Source: Micavibrio aeruginosavorus_D
Lineage (GTDB): Bacteria; Pseudomonadota; Alphaproteobacteria; Micavibrionales; Micavibrionaceae
Assembly (NCBI RefSeq): GCF_051245535.1
Contig: NZ_CP195303.1
Coordinates: forward strand, 1,240,001 to 1,304,000
Direction: 5' to 3'
Length of the DNA stretch: 64,000 bases
Below the pieces are notes generated by a model. That model was not told the DNA's origin and did no database searches. It worked only from the letters and a program-made list of their open reading frames with translations. Positions 46,646 to 53,561 of this stretch are shown here, one piece after another. A program made the translations under genes and the position numbers. The first letter of the stretch is position 1; each line of letters starts with the position of its first letter.

Positions 46646-46675
46646 AACAGGGGGAAATGGGTTTATCCCCCTGTT
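46646..46675. other. 9-bp perfect hairpin in the cckA leader region
   Basis: AACAGGGGG at 46646-46654 pairs with CCCCCTGTT at 46667-46675 around a 12-nt loop, about 35 nt upstream of the cckA start and downstream of the hypothetical gene at 46698. No U-tract follows on either strand, so it is not an intrinsic terminator. It could be an RNA leader or processing element, or an operator. Confidence 0.4.
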
Positions 46676-46697
46676 CAAAAATCATACAAAGCCGTGA

Positions 46698-47270
46698 TTA
46701 TGGTGCTGGCGGCGTTTGGGGTGGCTTTTGCGATTGTACCGCCGAACGATGCTTGTGCTCCGCCGCTAGAATCACATTTATCGGTGAGCCCATATCGTAT
46801 TTATCGTCCCGATCACAATATTCCGCGTGCAGACGCAGGCGACGATTTTCCCATTCTGTGGCCAGCGGGGATTGAACGCTCTTCAAAAACTCAACGACAA
46901 AGAACGCCCCACGCCCCAGATCGCTTTTATATGCGATGTCGTCTTGTTGCGGGTTTAATGCAAAGGAAACTTTTTCGCCAATGACGTTAGCATTGATAAT
47001 GCTGGCCGCATTCCACTTCGCATAGACGGTCAGTTTTTCATCCAATGTCAGTTTGCTGGCTTTCTTTCCGCTGTCCGGCAACAGGTCCAAAAACTGGTCC
47101 AGCGCCTGCCCAAATTTTTCAATCGCACGGGCGATTGGCAGGCATTTCGCGTAAGACAACCACTCGGCCTCATCATTGCGGTCCGATAAACAATTCGGGA
47201 TCGGCAAATCAAGGGCGGCAATATTATAAGTACGGTTCAAATGCGTTGCGCTTGGCGGAAAAATAGACAT
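46698..47270 (-). CDS. Hypothetical protein between flhB and cckA
   Basis: 190 residues from the ATG at 47270, which follows AAGGAGAT. The middle carries KLTVYAKWNAASIINANVIG and AYKSDLGRGAFFVVEFLKS, and the C-terminus is proline- and glutamine-rich. No signal, membrane helix or known family is apparent. Its position 80 bp after flhB and 86 bp before cckA suggests transcription with either; function unknown. Confidence 0.65.
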   Translation of the reverse strand: MSIFPPSATHLNRTYNIAALDLPIPNCLSDRNDEAEWLSYAKCLPIARAIEKFGQALDQFLDLLPDSGKKASKLTLDEKLTVYAKWNAASIINANVIGEKVSFALNPQQDDIAYKSDLGRGAFFVVEFLKSVQSPLATEWENRRLRLHAEYCDRDDKYDMGSPINVILAAEHKHRSAVQSQKPPQTPPAP

Positions 47271-47349
47271 AGAAAATCTCCTTGTATCCCTCCTTGCTAA
47301 AGGAAAACCCCAAGGGGTGCAAACATTCCCCGCCCGGGCGGCCAAGTCC

Positions 47350-48420
47350 TTATTTCAACTTGCCCTTTTGACGGAAGACGAAGGAGATAATCTCGGCCAC
47401 GGCCTTGTAATGTTCAGCCGGAATCACCTGATCCACCTCAACCGTATCGTACAGGCTGCGCGCCAATGGCGGATTTTCGTGGATGGTGATTTTGTGTTCC
47501 TTGGCCATTTCACGGATGCGCAAAGCGACCTGATCCATCCCCTTGGCCACGCACAACGGCGCCTCCATCGTGTCCGGGTCGTATTGCAAGGCCACGGCAA
47601 AGTGGGTCGGGTTGGTGATAACCACATCGGCCTTGGGCACGTTGGCCATCATGCGCTGGCGCGCTTTCTCCGCACGCAATTGGCGCAATTTCGCCTTGAC
47701 CATCGGGTCCCCTTCGGTCTGGCGGTATTCGTCTTTCAATTCCTGCTTCGACATGCGCAGTTTTTTCATGTGGTCCTGCCGCTGGTACACCACATCAATG
47801 ACGGTCAGAACGACCAGCGCCATCAGCACGCCCATCATCAGGCGGATAATCAAATCTTCGGTTTCGTGCATGATGCTGGACATGTCCAGCCCGACCGTAT
47901 GTTCGACACTCTCATAAAACGGCATTAACAAAACCGTGCCAACCGCACCGACAATGCCGAATTTCAAAAGCCCTTTGAAAAACTCCATCAACGACCGCTT
48001 GGAAAACAGGCGCTGGAATCCCTTTTTGATGGAAATTTTACTGATGTCCGGCTTGATCACTTCCGGCGCGATCAGCGGCCCCACCTGAATAAACCCGCCA
48101 ATAAAGGCCACAAACATAAAAGCCACCAGCGGCACGCCGATGACCCCCATCACCATCCAGAATGAATCACCCAGCAGCGATGAAATCATTCCCGGCCCGC
48201 TCAGCATCTGGCCGGACAATTCGATATAGGACCGCAAATCGATGGTCAGTTTTTCCATGATCGGCCCGGCGAAGGCCATAATCATAATGGTTCCGGCCAA
48301 TAACATGACGAAGTTATTGACCTCGCGGCTCATCGGAACCTGACCGCGTCGCCTGGCATCCTCCAATTTTTTCTGGGAGGGGTCTTCCGTTTTAGAGGTA
48401 TCGTCGTCTTCATCCGACAT
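47350..48420 (-). CDS. flhB: Flagellar export switch protein FlhB
   Basis: 356 residues. Four membrane helices fall at about 35-60, 88-112, 150-170 and 190-212. The cytoplasmic domain holds the self-cleaving NPTH at 270-273. It switches the flagellar export gate from rod/hook to filament substrates. The N-terminal segment is acidic then basic, as usual. It follows fliR by 6 bp on the same strand and is the last recognised export gene of this block. Confidence 0.95.
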   Translation of the reverse strand: MSDEDDDTSKTEDPSQKKLEDARRRGQVPMSREVNNFVMLLAGTIMIMAFAGPIMEKLTIDLRSYIELSGQMLSGPGMISSLLGDSFWMVMGVIGVPLVAFMFVAFIGGFIQVGPLIAPEVIKPDISKISIKKGFQRLFSKRSLMEFFKGLLKFGIVGAVGTVLLMPFYESVEHTVGLDMSSIMHETEDLIIRLMMGVLMALVVLTVIDVVYQRQDHMKKLRMSKQELKDEYRQTEGDPMVKAKLRQLRAEKARQRMMANVPKADVVITNPTHFAVALQYDPDTMEAPLCVAKGMDQVALRIREMAKEHKITIHENPPLARSLYDTVEVDQVIPAEHYKAVAEIISFVFRQKGKLK

Positions 48421-48426
48421 CGGGGT

Positions 48427-49203
48427 TTATCCTCCCGCGGCCGTGAGGAAGAACACCATGCCCTCCTCAAACTGATGCAGCCAGAACAACATGCCCGCCG
48501 ACAGAACCAGCGCGAGCGTCATCAGGGAAATCAAAATCTGCACCGGAATGGCAATCATAAAAACCTGAATCTGCGGCATCAGGCGCGACAGAACACCCAT
48601 GCCGATATAAATCATCAAACCCACGACGATGAACGGGGCCGAGACCTGCACACCGATGCGGAAGCTGGCCGACAACGCCTGCCCCACCATGTCGGCCATG
48701 CTGCCCACATCGGGCAAAGATCCGATCGGGAACATATTGTATGAATCCGCAACCCCCATGATCAGCAGATGATGCAGGTTGGTGCTGAAAATCAAAACCA
48801 TGCCCATGACGGACAGGAACGCCCCAATAATCGACCCCTGCGTCGAAAATGCCGGGTTGAACAATTGCGCGTTGCCCAGACCGGATTGCATCGACATGAT
48901 CATACCCGCCGTATCCAGCGCCGCCATCAGGATGCGTGATACCGTGCCAATAAACATGCCAATGATAAATTCCATGACGATCAAACTGAGCAGCATGGTC
49001 GTGCCCGGCATCGGGTCAGGCAGATGGGGCGCCACAACCGGGGCCATGACCAGCGACAAGGCCAGCGCCAGATGCAGGCGCACGTTCTGCGGTGTGAATG
49101 AATCCCCAAGGCCCGGCATAATCATCATCGCCGTCCCGACCCGTACGAAGATCAGGATAAAGGCAAACACGCCCGTCGTGATGAAATGCTGGAGTGTTTC
49201 CAT
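48427..49203 (-). CDS. fliR: Flagellar export protein FliR
   Basis: 258 residues, hydrophobic throughout with about six membrane helices. The FVRVGTAMMIMPGLGD start, the FIGMFIGTVSRILMAALDTAG centre and the RLMPQIQVFMIAIPVQI end are typical of FliR. It forms part of the export gate with FliP and FliQ. Its ATG overlaps no neighbour; fliQ ends 1 bp upstream, so the operon is tight. Confidence 0.94.
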   Translation of the reverse strand: METLQHFITTGVFAFILIFVRVGTAMMIMPGLGDSFTPQNVRLHLALALSLVMAPVVAPHLPDPMPGTTMLLSLIVMEFIIGMFIGTVSRILMAALDTAGMIMSMQSGLGNAQLFNPAFSTQGSIIGAFLSVMGMVLIFSTNLHHLLIMGVADSYNMFPIGSLPDVGSMADMVGQALSASFRIGVQVSAPFIVVGLMIYIGMGVLSRLMPQIQVFMIAIPVQILISLMTLALVLSAGMLFWLHQFEEGMVFFLTAAGG

Positions 49204-49204
49204 C

Positions 49205-49471
49205 TTACTGAATCGCGATCATGCGATCCGCCAGAGTTTCCATGAAAGCCGCCAGCGCCGTCGCCATACCCGGCAGGAAAATAAACAGCGCAACGAAGAT
49301 CGCCAGAATTTTTGGAACGAAGACCAACGTGATCTCCTGAATCTGGGTCAGGGCCTGAACCAGCGCGATCGAGACGCCGACAACCAACCCGACCATAAGC
49401 GTCGGGGTGCTGAGCTCGATGGTCAGCATGATGGCTTCACGGGCAACTTCGATGATTTCTTCTTCGTTCAT
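49205..49471 (-). CDS. fliQ: Flagellar export protein FliQ
   Basis: 88 residues with two membrane helices (about 18-40 and 52-75). ALTQIQEITLVFVPKI and the PTLMVGLVVGVSIAL block match FliQ. It is the first gene of fliQ-fliR-flhB. A TATAAT lies just 6 nt before its ATG on the minus strand and no good Shine-Dalgarno site is visible, so it could be read from a nearly leaderless transcript. The usual upstream partners flgB-flgC-fliE are 2.3 kb away. Confidence 0.93.
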   Translation of the reverse strand: MNEEEIIEVAREAIMLTIELSTPTLMVGLVVGVSIALVQALTQIQEITLVFVPKILAIFVALFIFLPGMATALAAFMETLADRMIAIQ

Positions 49472-50031
49472 GATTCAATTATACGGGATAGCCCCGCCCG
49501 CGCGATACCCGTTTTCGGGGTGAATACGATTATCCTCTGGAAAAACCAGCACTTTTTGGTTGACAAAGAGGGGATTTTATAGGAATATAGTCCTTAGTCA
49601 CCACCCCCTTGCTACCACTCTCCAACACAGCCCGCAAGGAGGGAGGGGGCAAGATATTACCCACTAACTGGCCAAACGAATATTAAGAATTAAAAGCGAA
49701 CCCGCACCCTCCCCGCTGGCTCGGTTTTTATTACCTACCAGACAGGGCCGAAATAGGCCTTCTTACTATGATAGATCGTGGACCAAGATATTGGGCCTTG
49801 GAAACAGAGGATCGATAGGTATATGGGGCCACTCGTGTCCTTCCGCACAGGTTCACTTTTAGCATTATCATTCCGATGGCCATACGCAACCAAAAGATTC
49901 TTTCATTGACCAAACAACTGTGAGTTACTAGAGTTCCTGTAGATTGACCCTTTGATGTCAATTTGGGGCTTTACAACCCCTTACATAGACGACTTAACGC
50001 AGTTGTATTGCGTTGCCTTCAGTACTTTCGG
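49472..50031. other. AT-rich interval without a recognisable gene
   Basis: No frame here has family resemblance or a supported start. A minus-strand frame at 49731-49961 has odd composition and no ribosome-binding site. The region is more AT-rich than the flagellar genes on either side. It should hold the fliQ promoter near 49480. It forms the left half of the insert between fliQ and fliE. Confidence 0.6.
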
Positions 50032-50138
50032 GGCTGGGTGGCAATGTCATGTCCAAGCGCAAGCTAAAAGCATTGCGCCGTTCTCTATGTAGCGGTTGTA
50101 AACACCCAGCCACCAGAAGGAATTCTGGTGGTTGTTTT
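50032..50138 (+). ncRNA. Candidate structured RNA or leader ending in a terminator
   Basis: GGCTGGGTG at 50032-50040 can pair with CACCCAGCC at 50103-50111. Inside is a hairpin GCGCAAGC (50057-50064) with GC-A-TTGCGC (50070-50078). An intrinsic terminator follows: CCACCAGAA at 50110-50118, a GGAA tetraloop, TTCTGGTGG at 50123-50131, then TTGTTTT. GCAATG at 50041-50046 can instead pair with CATTGC at 50071-50076, giving an alternative fold. It could be a small RNA or a conditional leader for the gene at 50167. Confidence 0.4.
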
Positions 50139-50159
50139 CAATTTACGATTTGGGAATGA
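50049..50159 (+). CDS. Possible 36-residue basic peptide
   Basis: A short plus-strand frame from ATG at 50049, encoding a strongly basic, cysteine-containing peptide (MSKRKLKALRRSLCSGCKHP then 16 more). GGGTGG lies about 10 nt upstream. It ends 7 nt before the next gene. The frame coincides with a hairpin-rich segment, so it may be chance reading of a structured RNA, or a leader peptide. Confidence 0.2.
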   Translation: MSKRKLKALRRSLCSGCKHPATRRNSGGCFQFTIWE

Positions 50160-50166
50160 CATATCC

Positions 50167-50467
50167 ATGAAGAAAAACCTTAAAGTTTTTTCAGTAGCTT
50201 CTATCTCGATTCTTATTGCCTTTGCGTCTTCGGCGTTTGCAAAGGAAACGATTCTTTTAGAAACAGATTGAGGTACAACAAAAAATACTTTCACAATACA
50301 CAGAAAGCAACGGGTGGTGCGATGATGAGCGAAAATATCCTAAAAAGGGACAAATCGTTGTTTTTTGGTCTCAGGACGAAGGTGGGCGCTGTAATGTTCT
50401 AAACTTTATGAGCATGGACGAGAGCGGAAAACTGATTATTATTGAGCACATTAAAGTGAAGGAGTGA
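50167..50467 (+). pseudogene. Frameshifted small secreted protein
   Basis: ATG at 50167 begins a clear signal peptide (MKKNLKVFSVASISILIAFA, cleavage after SAFA) and stops at TGA 50269-50271 after 34 residues. One extra base in AAA at 50261-50263 explains this: removing it joins the frame to IEVQQKILSQYTESNGWCDD and on to a stop at 50467, about 99 residues. The downstream part has two cysteines and ends in IIIEHIKVKE. Either a real single-base disruption, a sequence error or a programmed shift. Family unknown. Confidence 0.6.
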
Positions 50468-50469
50468 AC

Positions 50470-50853
50470 ATGAGTGACTATAAGAAAAACGAACTCATTG
50501 CATACATCATTAAAGACCATTCTCTATGCAGAGCTTGTGCCAGAAGGATAACAAAAAAACTTAATGGGGACCGTGATCAATATGGAGTTCCCCTTAATGA
50601 CAAAAGAATAAAAAGAATTTTATTCAATTCTGAATGTCCCAGCGAGATTGATTACAAAGACGGCGGAGATAACCTAGAATGCCAGTCCTGCCATGAAATA
50701 ATCATGGAGCACAAATCAACCAGACCAAAGCCACCATCATTTTGGGGAAGCACCATCAAGATGGTGTTTTATATATTTGGTGGATTTATTCTTCTTATAG
50801 TATGGGCCTTATATAAAGAACTCAGAAGTTCTGATAAGAATCGTTATTATTAA
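50470..50853 (+). CDS. Small Cys-rich protein with C-terminal membrane helix
   Basis: 127 residues from the ATG at 50470, which follows AAGGAG at 5 nt; the site lies inside the end of the preceding gene, so the two were coupled. The N-terminal half has LCRACARRI (Cys19/Cys22) and a later ECQSCHEII pair, a possible zinc ribbon. One hydrophobic helix at about 93-115 (MVFYIFGGFILLIVWALY) puts the Cys part in the cytoplasm or the periplasm. AT-rich; no family recognised. Confidence 0.6.
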   Translation: MSDYKKNELIAYIIKDHSLCRACARRITKKLNGDRDQYGVPLNDKRIKRILFNSECPSEIDYKDGGDNLECQSCHEIIMEHKSTRPKPPSFWGSTIKMVFYIFGGFILLIVWALYKELRSSDKNRYY

Positions 50854-50884
50854 GCTGTTTGAAAATAGAAAAAGGAAATTTTAT

Positions 50885-51145
50885 ATGGACTTCCAGCACT
50901 TCGTAGTAATTCATCAAAATTTTCTAGATGAGGCTAAAAACGTTTTGCATGATCATTATAAACACAACATATTAAAACAACCCATCCCCAATTTATGCGA
51001 AATAAAAACGGATTTAGACGCTAAAAAACTTCACGATGAAATCAGGGGGATTCTGAATCGTGAAAAAATAGAAACATTTTTTACAGTCATCAATGAATCT
51101 GATTATTTTGGGTCTTCAACGTCTGGGTTCAGCGCAACACTATAG
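50885..51145 (+). CDS. Small hypothetical protein, AT-rich insert
   Basis: 86 residues, acidic/basic mixed helices with no signal or membrane segment. AAAAAGGAAATTTTAT precedes the ATG, giving a good ribosome-binding site. The sequence from IKTDLDAKKLHDEIRGILNR suggests helical secondary structure. No family recognised. It follows the Cys-rich gene by 31 bp and is probably co-transcribed. Confidence 0.5.
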   Translation: MDFQHFVVIHQNFLDEAKNVLHDHYKHNILKQPIPNLCEIKTDLDAKKLHDEIRGILNREKIETFFTVINESDYFGSSTSGFSATL

Positions 51146-51203
51146 TACTCGCCATCCTCAGAGAAATATCATTTTCCTCCGGGGTATTCCAGCAAATCAA
51201 ATA

Positions 51204-51276
51204 ACCAAAGGGGCAGATTAAATTGAACTTTTGTAACCGGCGCAGTAGCTTTTCAATTTAACCTAACCCCTTTGGT
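51204..51276 (+). repeat. Two-step inverted repeat upstream of the membrane-protein gene
   Basis: ACCAAAGGGG at 51204-51213 pairs with CCCCTTTGGT at 51267-51276, and inside it TTAAATTGAA at 51218-51227 pairs with TTCAATTTAA at 51252-51261; both arms are perfect. A third TTAAATTGA follows downstream at about 51278. Four- and five-nt bulges separate the steps and the loop is 24 nt. It lies 21 nt before the next gene start. Confidence 0.7.
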
Positions 51277-51296
51277 GTTAAATTGAGATATAAAAA

Positions 51297-51617
51297 ATGA
51301 CAATCCAGCCCTTTATAGACTCCAGAATCATTTGGCCCATTGGTCTATATTGGGCGGTTGTTCTCATTCATGAATTGAAATGGGTTTGCTTCCTGCCGGT
51401 TCCGAATATTTTTTTTCCGTGCTTTTACTACGCAAAGGGAATCACAGGCTTTCTTGCGCTGCTGCTTGTCGGCATCATCGCAATTATGATTGTGCGTGCA
51501 TTTTTCAAAAGCAAAAAAGCCGCGGCCTATGCCTTGCTGGCTCATCTGGTCATTGCAACCCTTGCAACACCCTACACACTCGAATCCGTTGAGTTGTTTG
51601 TCTGGTCATGGCGATAA
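51297..51617 (+). CDS. Small multi-helix membrane protein, AT-rich insert
   Basis: 106 residues with about three hydrophobic segments (10-30, 48-70, 76-95), including ITGFLALLLVGIIAIMIVRA and AAAYALLAHLVIATLATPYT. Charged residues between the last two (FFKSKKA) fit a cytoplasmic loop. The start is preceded by AT-rich sequence without a strong ribosome-binding site. No family recognised. It is the last gene of the insert, before a terminator. Confidence 0.55.
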   Translation: MTIQPFIDSRIIWPIGLYWAVVLIHELKWVCFLPVPNIFFPCFYYAKGITGFLALLLVGIIAIMIVRAFFKSKKAAAYALLAHLVIATLATPYTLESVELFVWSWR

Positions 51618-51677
51618 AAGGTGGAAAAATCACAAATGCAAAATTCCAATGGATGTTTTGATTGAAACCACCCCAAC

Positions 51678-51710
51678 AAAAAACCCGGGCCAAATGGTCC
51701 CGGGTTTTTT
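51678..51710. terminator. Strong bidirectional terminator after fliE
   Basis: AAAAAACCCGGG...CCCGGGTTTTTT gives a GC-rich stem with A and T tracts on both sides. It lies between the plus-strand insert gene and the 3' end of fliE on the minus strand, so it ends both transcripts and uncouples fliE from fliQ. Confidence 0.9.
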
Positions 51711-51729
51711 GTTCGTTGTGGCAAACACC

Positions 51730-52044
51730 TTAAATCGGCATCCGCATAATTTCCTGATACGCGTTGATCATCCGGTCACGAACGGCCACGACGGATTGCA
51801 GGGTCAGTTCGGCGGCGGTGACGGCTTCGACCACGTCGGCCAGACCGGCTTTGCCCATAATGGCCTGGGCCTGCACCGTTTCGGCGTTTTTCATGGTGGC
51901 GATGGATTCGGTTGCGCCCTTTTCGATCAAGGAGCCAAAAGACACCGCGCCATCTTCGGCGGCCACACCGGCACCGGATGCGGTTTTCGCCATGTTGGCG
52001 TAGGCGTTGGCGGCCATTGCGGGACTTGCGACTGAATTAACCAT
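51730..52044 (-). CDS. fliE: Flagellar hook-basal body protein FliE
   Basis: 104 residues. The C-terminal half ADVVEAVTAAELTLQSVVAV and the following RMINAYQEIMRM match FliE, the junction between MS ring and rod. Length is typical. It is last in flgB-flgC-fliE with a 66-bp gap from flgC, and followed by a strong terminator rather than by fliQ as in the usual alphaproteobacterial order. Confidence 0.93.
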   Translation of the reverse strand: MVNSVASPAMAANAYANMAKTASGAGVAAEDGAVSFGSLIEKGATESIATMKNAETVQAQAIMGKAGLADVVEAVTAAELTLQSVVAVRDRMINAYQEIMRMPI

Positions 52045-52110
52045 GGACTTAAACCTTTTTGTTACACCCTGTCATTATACCACGTTTTGGGCCGTTTCCA
52101 TCAATATGGA

Positions 52111-52530
52111 TTAACGGCGCAGCAAATCAATCGTTTGCATCATCATGGACCGGGATTGTTCGATCATCCCCAGATTGGCCTCGTATGACCGTTGGGCTTC
52201 GCGCATATCCATCATTTCCACGATCGGGTCGATGTTCGGCATTTTCACATAGCCGGTATCGTCCGCCGCCGGGTGGTCCGGCTGGTATTTCATGATGAAC
52301 GGCGTGCGGTCATCTTCGCCAATTTTGGACACTTCCACCATTTCGGCGCCATTGGCACGATCCAGTTCATTTTTGAACGTAATCGTTTGGCGGCGATAAG
52401 GGTCGGCCCCCGGCGTCAGCCCGGTGGAGTCAGAGTTGGCCATGTTTTCGGCCACCACGCGCACGCGCGTGCTTTGAGCCCGCATGCCTGCGGCGGAAAC
52501 CGATAACGCTGTGAACATATCATCTGCCAT
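52111..52530 (-). CDS. flgC: Flagellar basal-body rod protein FlgC
   Basis: 139 residues. FTALSVSAAGMRAQSTRVRV and AENMANSDSTGLTPGADPYR are N-terminal rod-protein motifs, and the C-terminal EANLGMIEQSRSMMMQTIDL completes the coiled coil. It forms the proximal rod with FlgB, FlgF and FliE. Spacing to flgB is 40 bp. Confidence 0.94.
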   Translation of the reverse strand: MADDMFTALSVSAAGMRAQSTRVRVVAENMANSDSTGLTPGADPYRRQTITFKNELDRANGAEMVEVSKIGEDDRTPFIMKYQPDHPAADDTGYVKMPNIDPIVEMMDMREAQRSYEANLGMIEQSRSMMMQTIDLLRR

Positions 52531-52570
52531 TTTAAACCCCTTTTATTCCTTGTTCTGCTGCTCTTATTTC

Positions 52571-52981
52571 TTATCGGCCAACGCCCAGTGCGGTGCGGAT
52601 CATGCCGACATTTTTCTGATACATGCTGGTCATCAAATTGTAATCGATCTGGTTTTTGTTCGCGTTGACCATCTGTTCTTCCAACACGACGGCATCGCCC
52701 GTCGGTGATACGTCATAGACTTTTTTCATTTCCGGGTTGCGCGGCTTGGCCACTTCGTTCGGGGCCGGCATGTGGCGCGGGTCGGTGGTGACCGGGCGCA
52801 CCACGTTTTCCTTGCTCACGTTTTTCAAGACGGTGCCGAAATCAACCTTTTCCAGGTCGTGCGGGCGGTAACCCGGCGTGTCGGCGTTGGCCACGTTTTG
52901 GGACAAAATCTTCTGGCGCTGGTCCAGATAGTTCATTTTTGCGCCGAGGGCTTTGAATAAACCTATATTTTGTGTTGTCAT
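52571..52981 (-). CDS. flgB: Flagellar basal-body rod protein FlgB
   Basis: 136 residues from the ATG at 52981; a longer frame reaches 53017 but the usual FlgB start MTTQNIGLFKAL begins here. LDQRQKILSQNVANADTPGY is the canonical rod motif, and a C-terminal coil of NANKNQIDYNLMTSMYQKNV completes it. It is the first gene of flgB-flgC-fliE and divergent from an FlhB-like gene 65 bp away. Confidence 0.93.
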   Translation of the reverse strand: MTTQNIGLFKALGAKMNYLDQRQKILSQNVANADTPGYRPHDLEKVDFGTVLKNVSKENVVRPVTTDPRHMPAPNEVAKPRNPEMKKVYDVSPTGDAVVLEEQMVNANKNQIDYNLMTSMYQKNVGMIRTALGVGR

Positions 52982-53046
52982 GGCGTTTGGGCCTTTTGTT
53001 CGTTTAAACCGTACCAACCGCTAAAAGCTTTGCAGGATCTGTGCCA

Positions 53047-53436
53047 ATGGCCGATTACACCGAAAATGGCGGGAAAAAGCCCGGGGGCGACCCACTCAAG
53101 CCACTGAATTTAAAAGAAAAAATAAATAAACGCGCGGCCGCCGTGGCGATTTCCGCCACGGGCGAACCCGGGGATATGCCGACCATTTCTGCCGCCGGAC
53201 GGGGCAAAATTGCCGAGCAAATATTACAGCTCGCCTTCGCCAACGGCGTCCGCGTGCGTGAAGACAGCGCCCTGGCCGAAATGCTGGTGGCGCTGGAAGT
53301 CGACAGCCCCATCCCCACCGAAGCCATTATGGCCGTGGCGGAAGTGCTGTGTTATGTCTATCGCGCCAACGGGGAACCAAACCCCTTTGACACGATTCTG
53401 CAGGAGTCAGAGCAAGAACCGGGCCAAGACGATTAA
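53047..53436 (+). CDS. FlhB C-terminal-like protein without cleavage site
   Basis: About 129 residues from the ATG at 53047; a GTG at 53041 is an alternative. AVAISATGEPGDMPTISAAG, then ILQLAFANGVRVREDSALAE and AIMAVAEVLCYVYRANG, align with the cytoplasmic domain of FlhB, but no NPTH autocleavage site is present: the aligned place reads NKRAAAVAI. It resembles the FhlB/FlhB2 family of uncertain function, probably an export-apparatus accessory. It is divergent from flgB. Confidence 0.82.
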   Translation: MADYTENGGKKPGGDPLKPLNLKEKINKRAAAVAISATGEPGDMPTISAAGRGKIAEQILQLAFANGVRVREDSALAEMLVALEVDSPIPTEAIMAVAEVLCYVYRANGEPNPFDTILQESEQEPGQDD

Positions 53437-53561
53437 GGCCCGCTTCCGCACCGCAATGCAGATTTTCTGTAAAATAATAAAATCCCCCTTGTCCATAATC
53501 CCGCTTTTCTGCTTATGTGTCCCCAATCATAAAAATACCAACACACGACAGGGACATGGCT

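Noticed and set aside
49731..49961. 76-codon minus-strand frame in the AT-rich insert
   Set aside because: No ribosome-binding site, no family resemblance and no conserved context. It could be a chance frame.
50032..50115. tRNA-like acceptor stem GGCTGGG / CCCAGCC followed by ACCA
   Set aside because: The T-arm position does not form a 5-bp stem with a TTC loop, the length is 81 nt before CCA, and no anticodon arm fits. A terminator hairpin shares the 3' bases.
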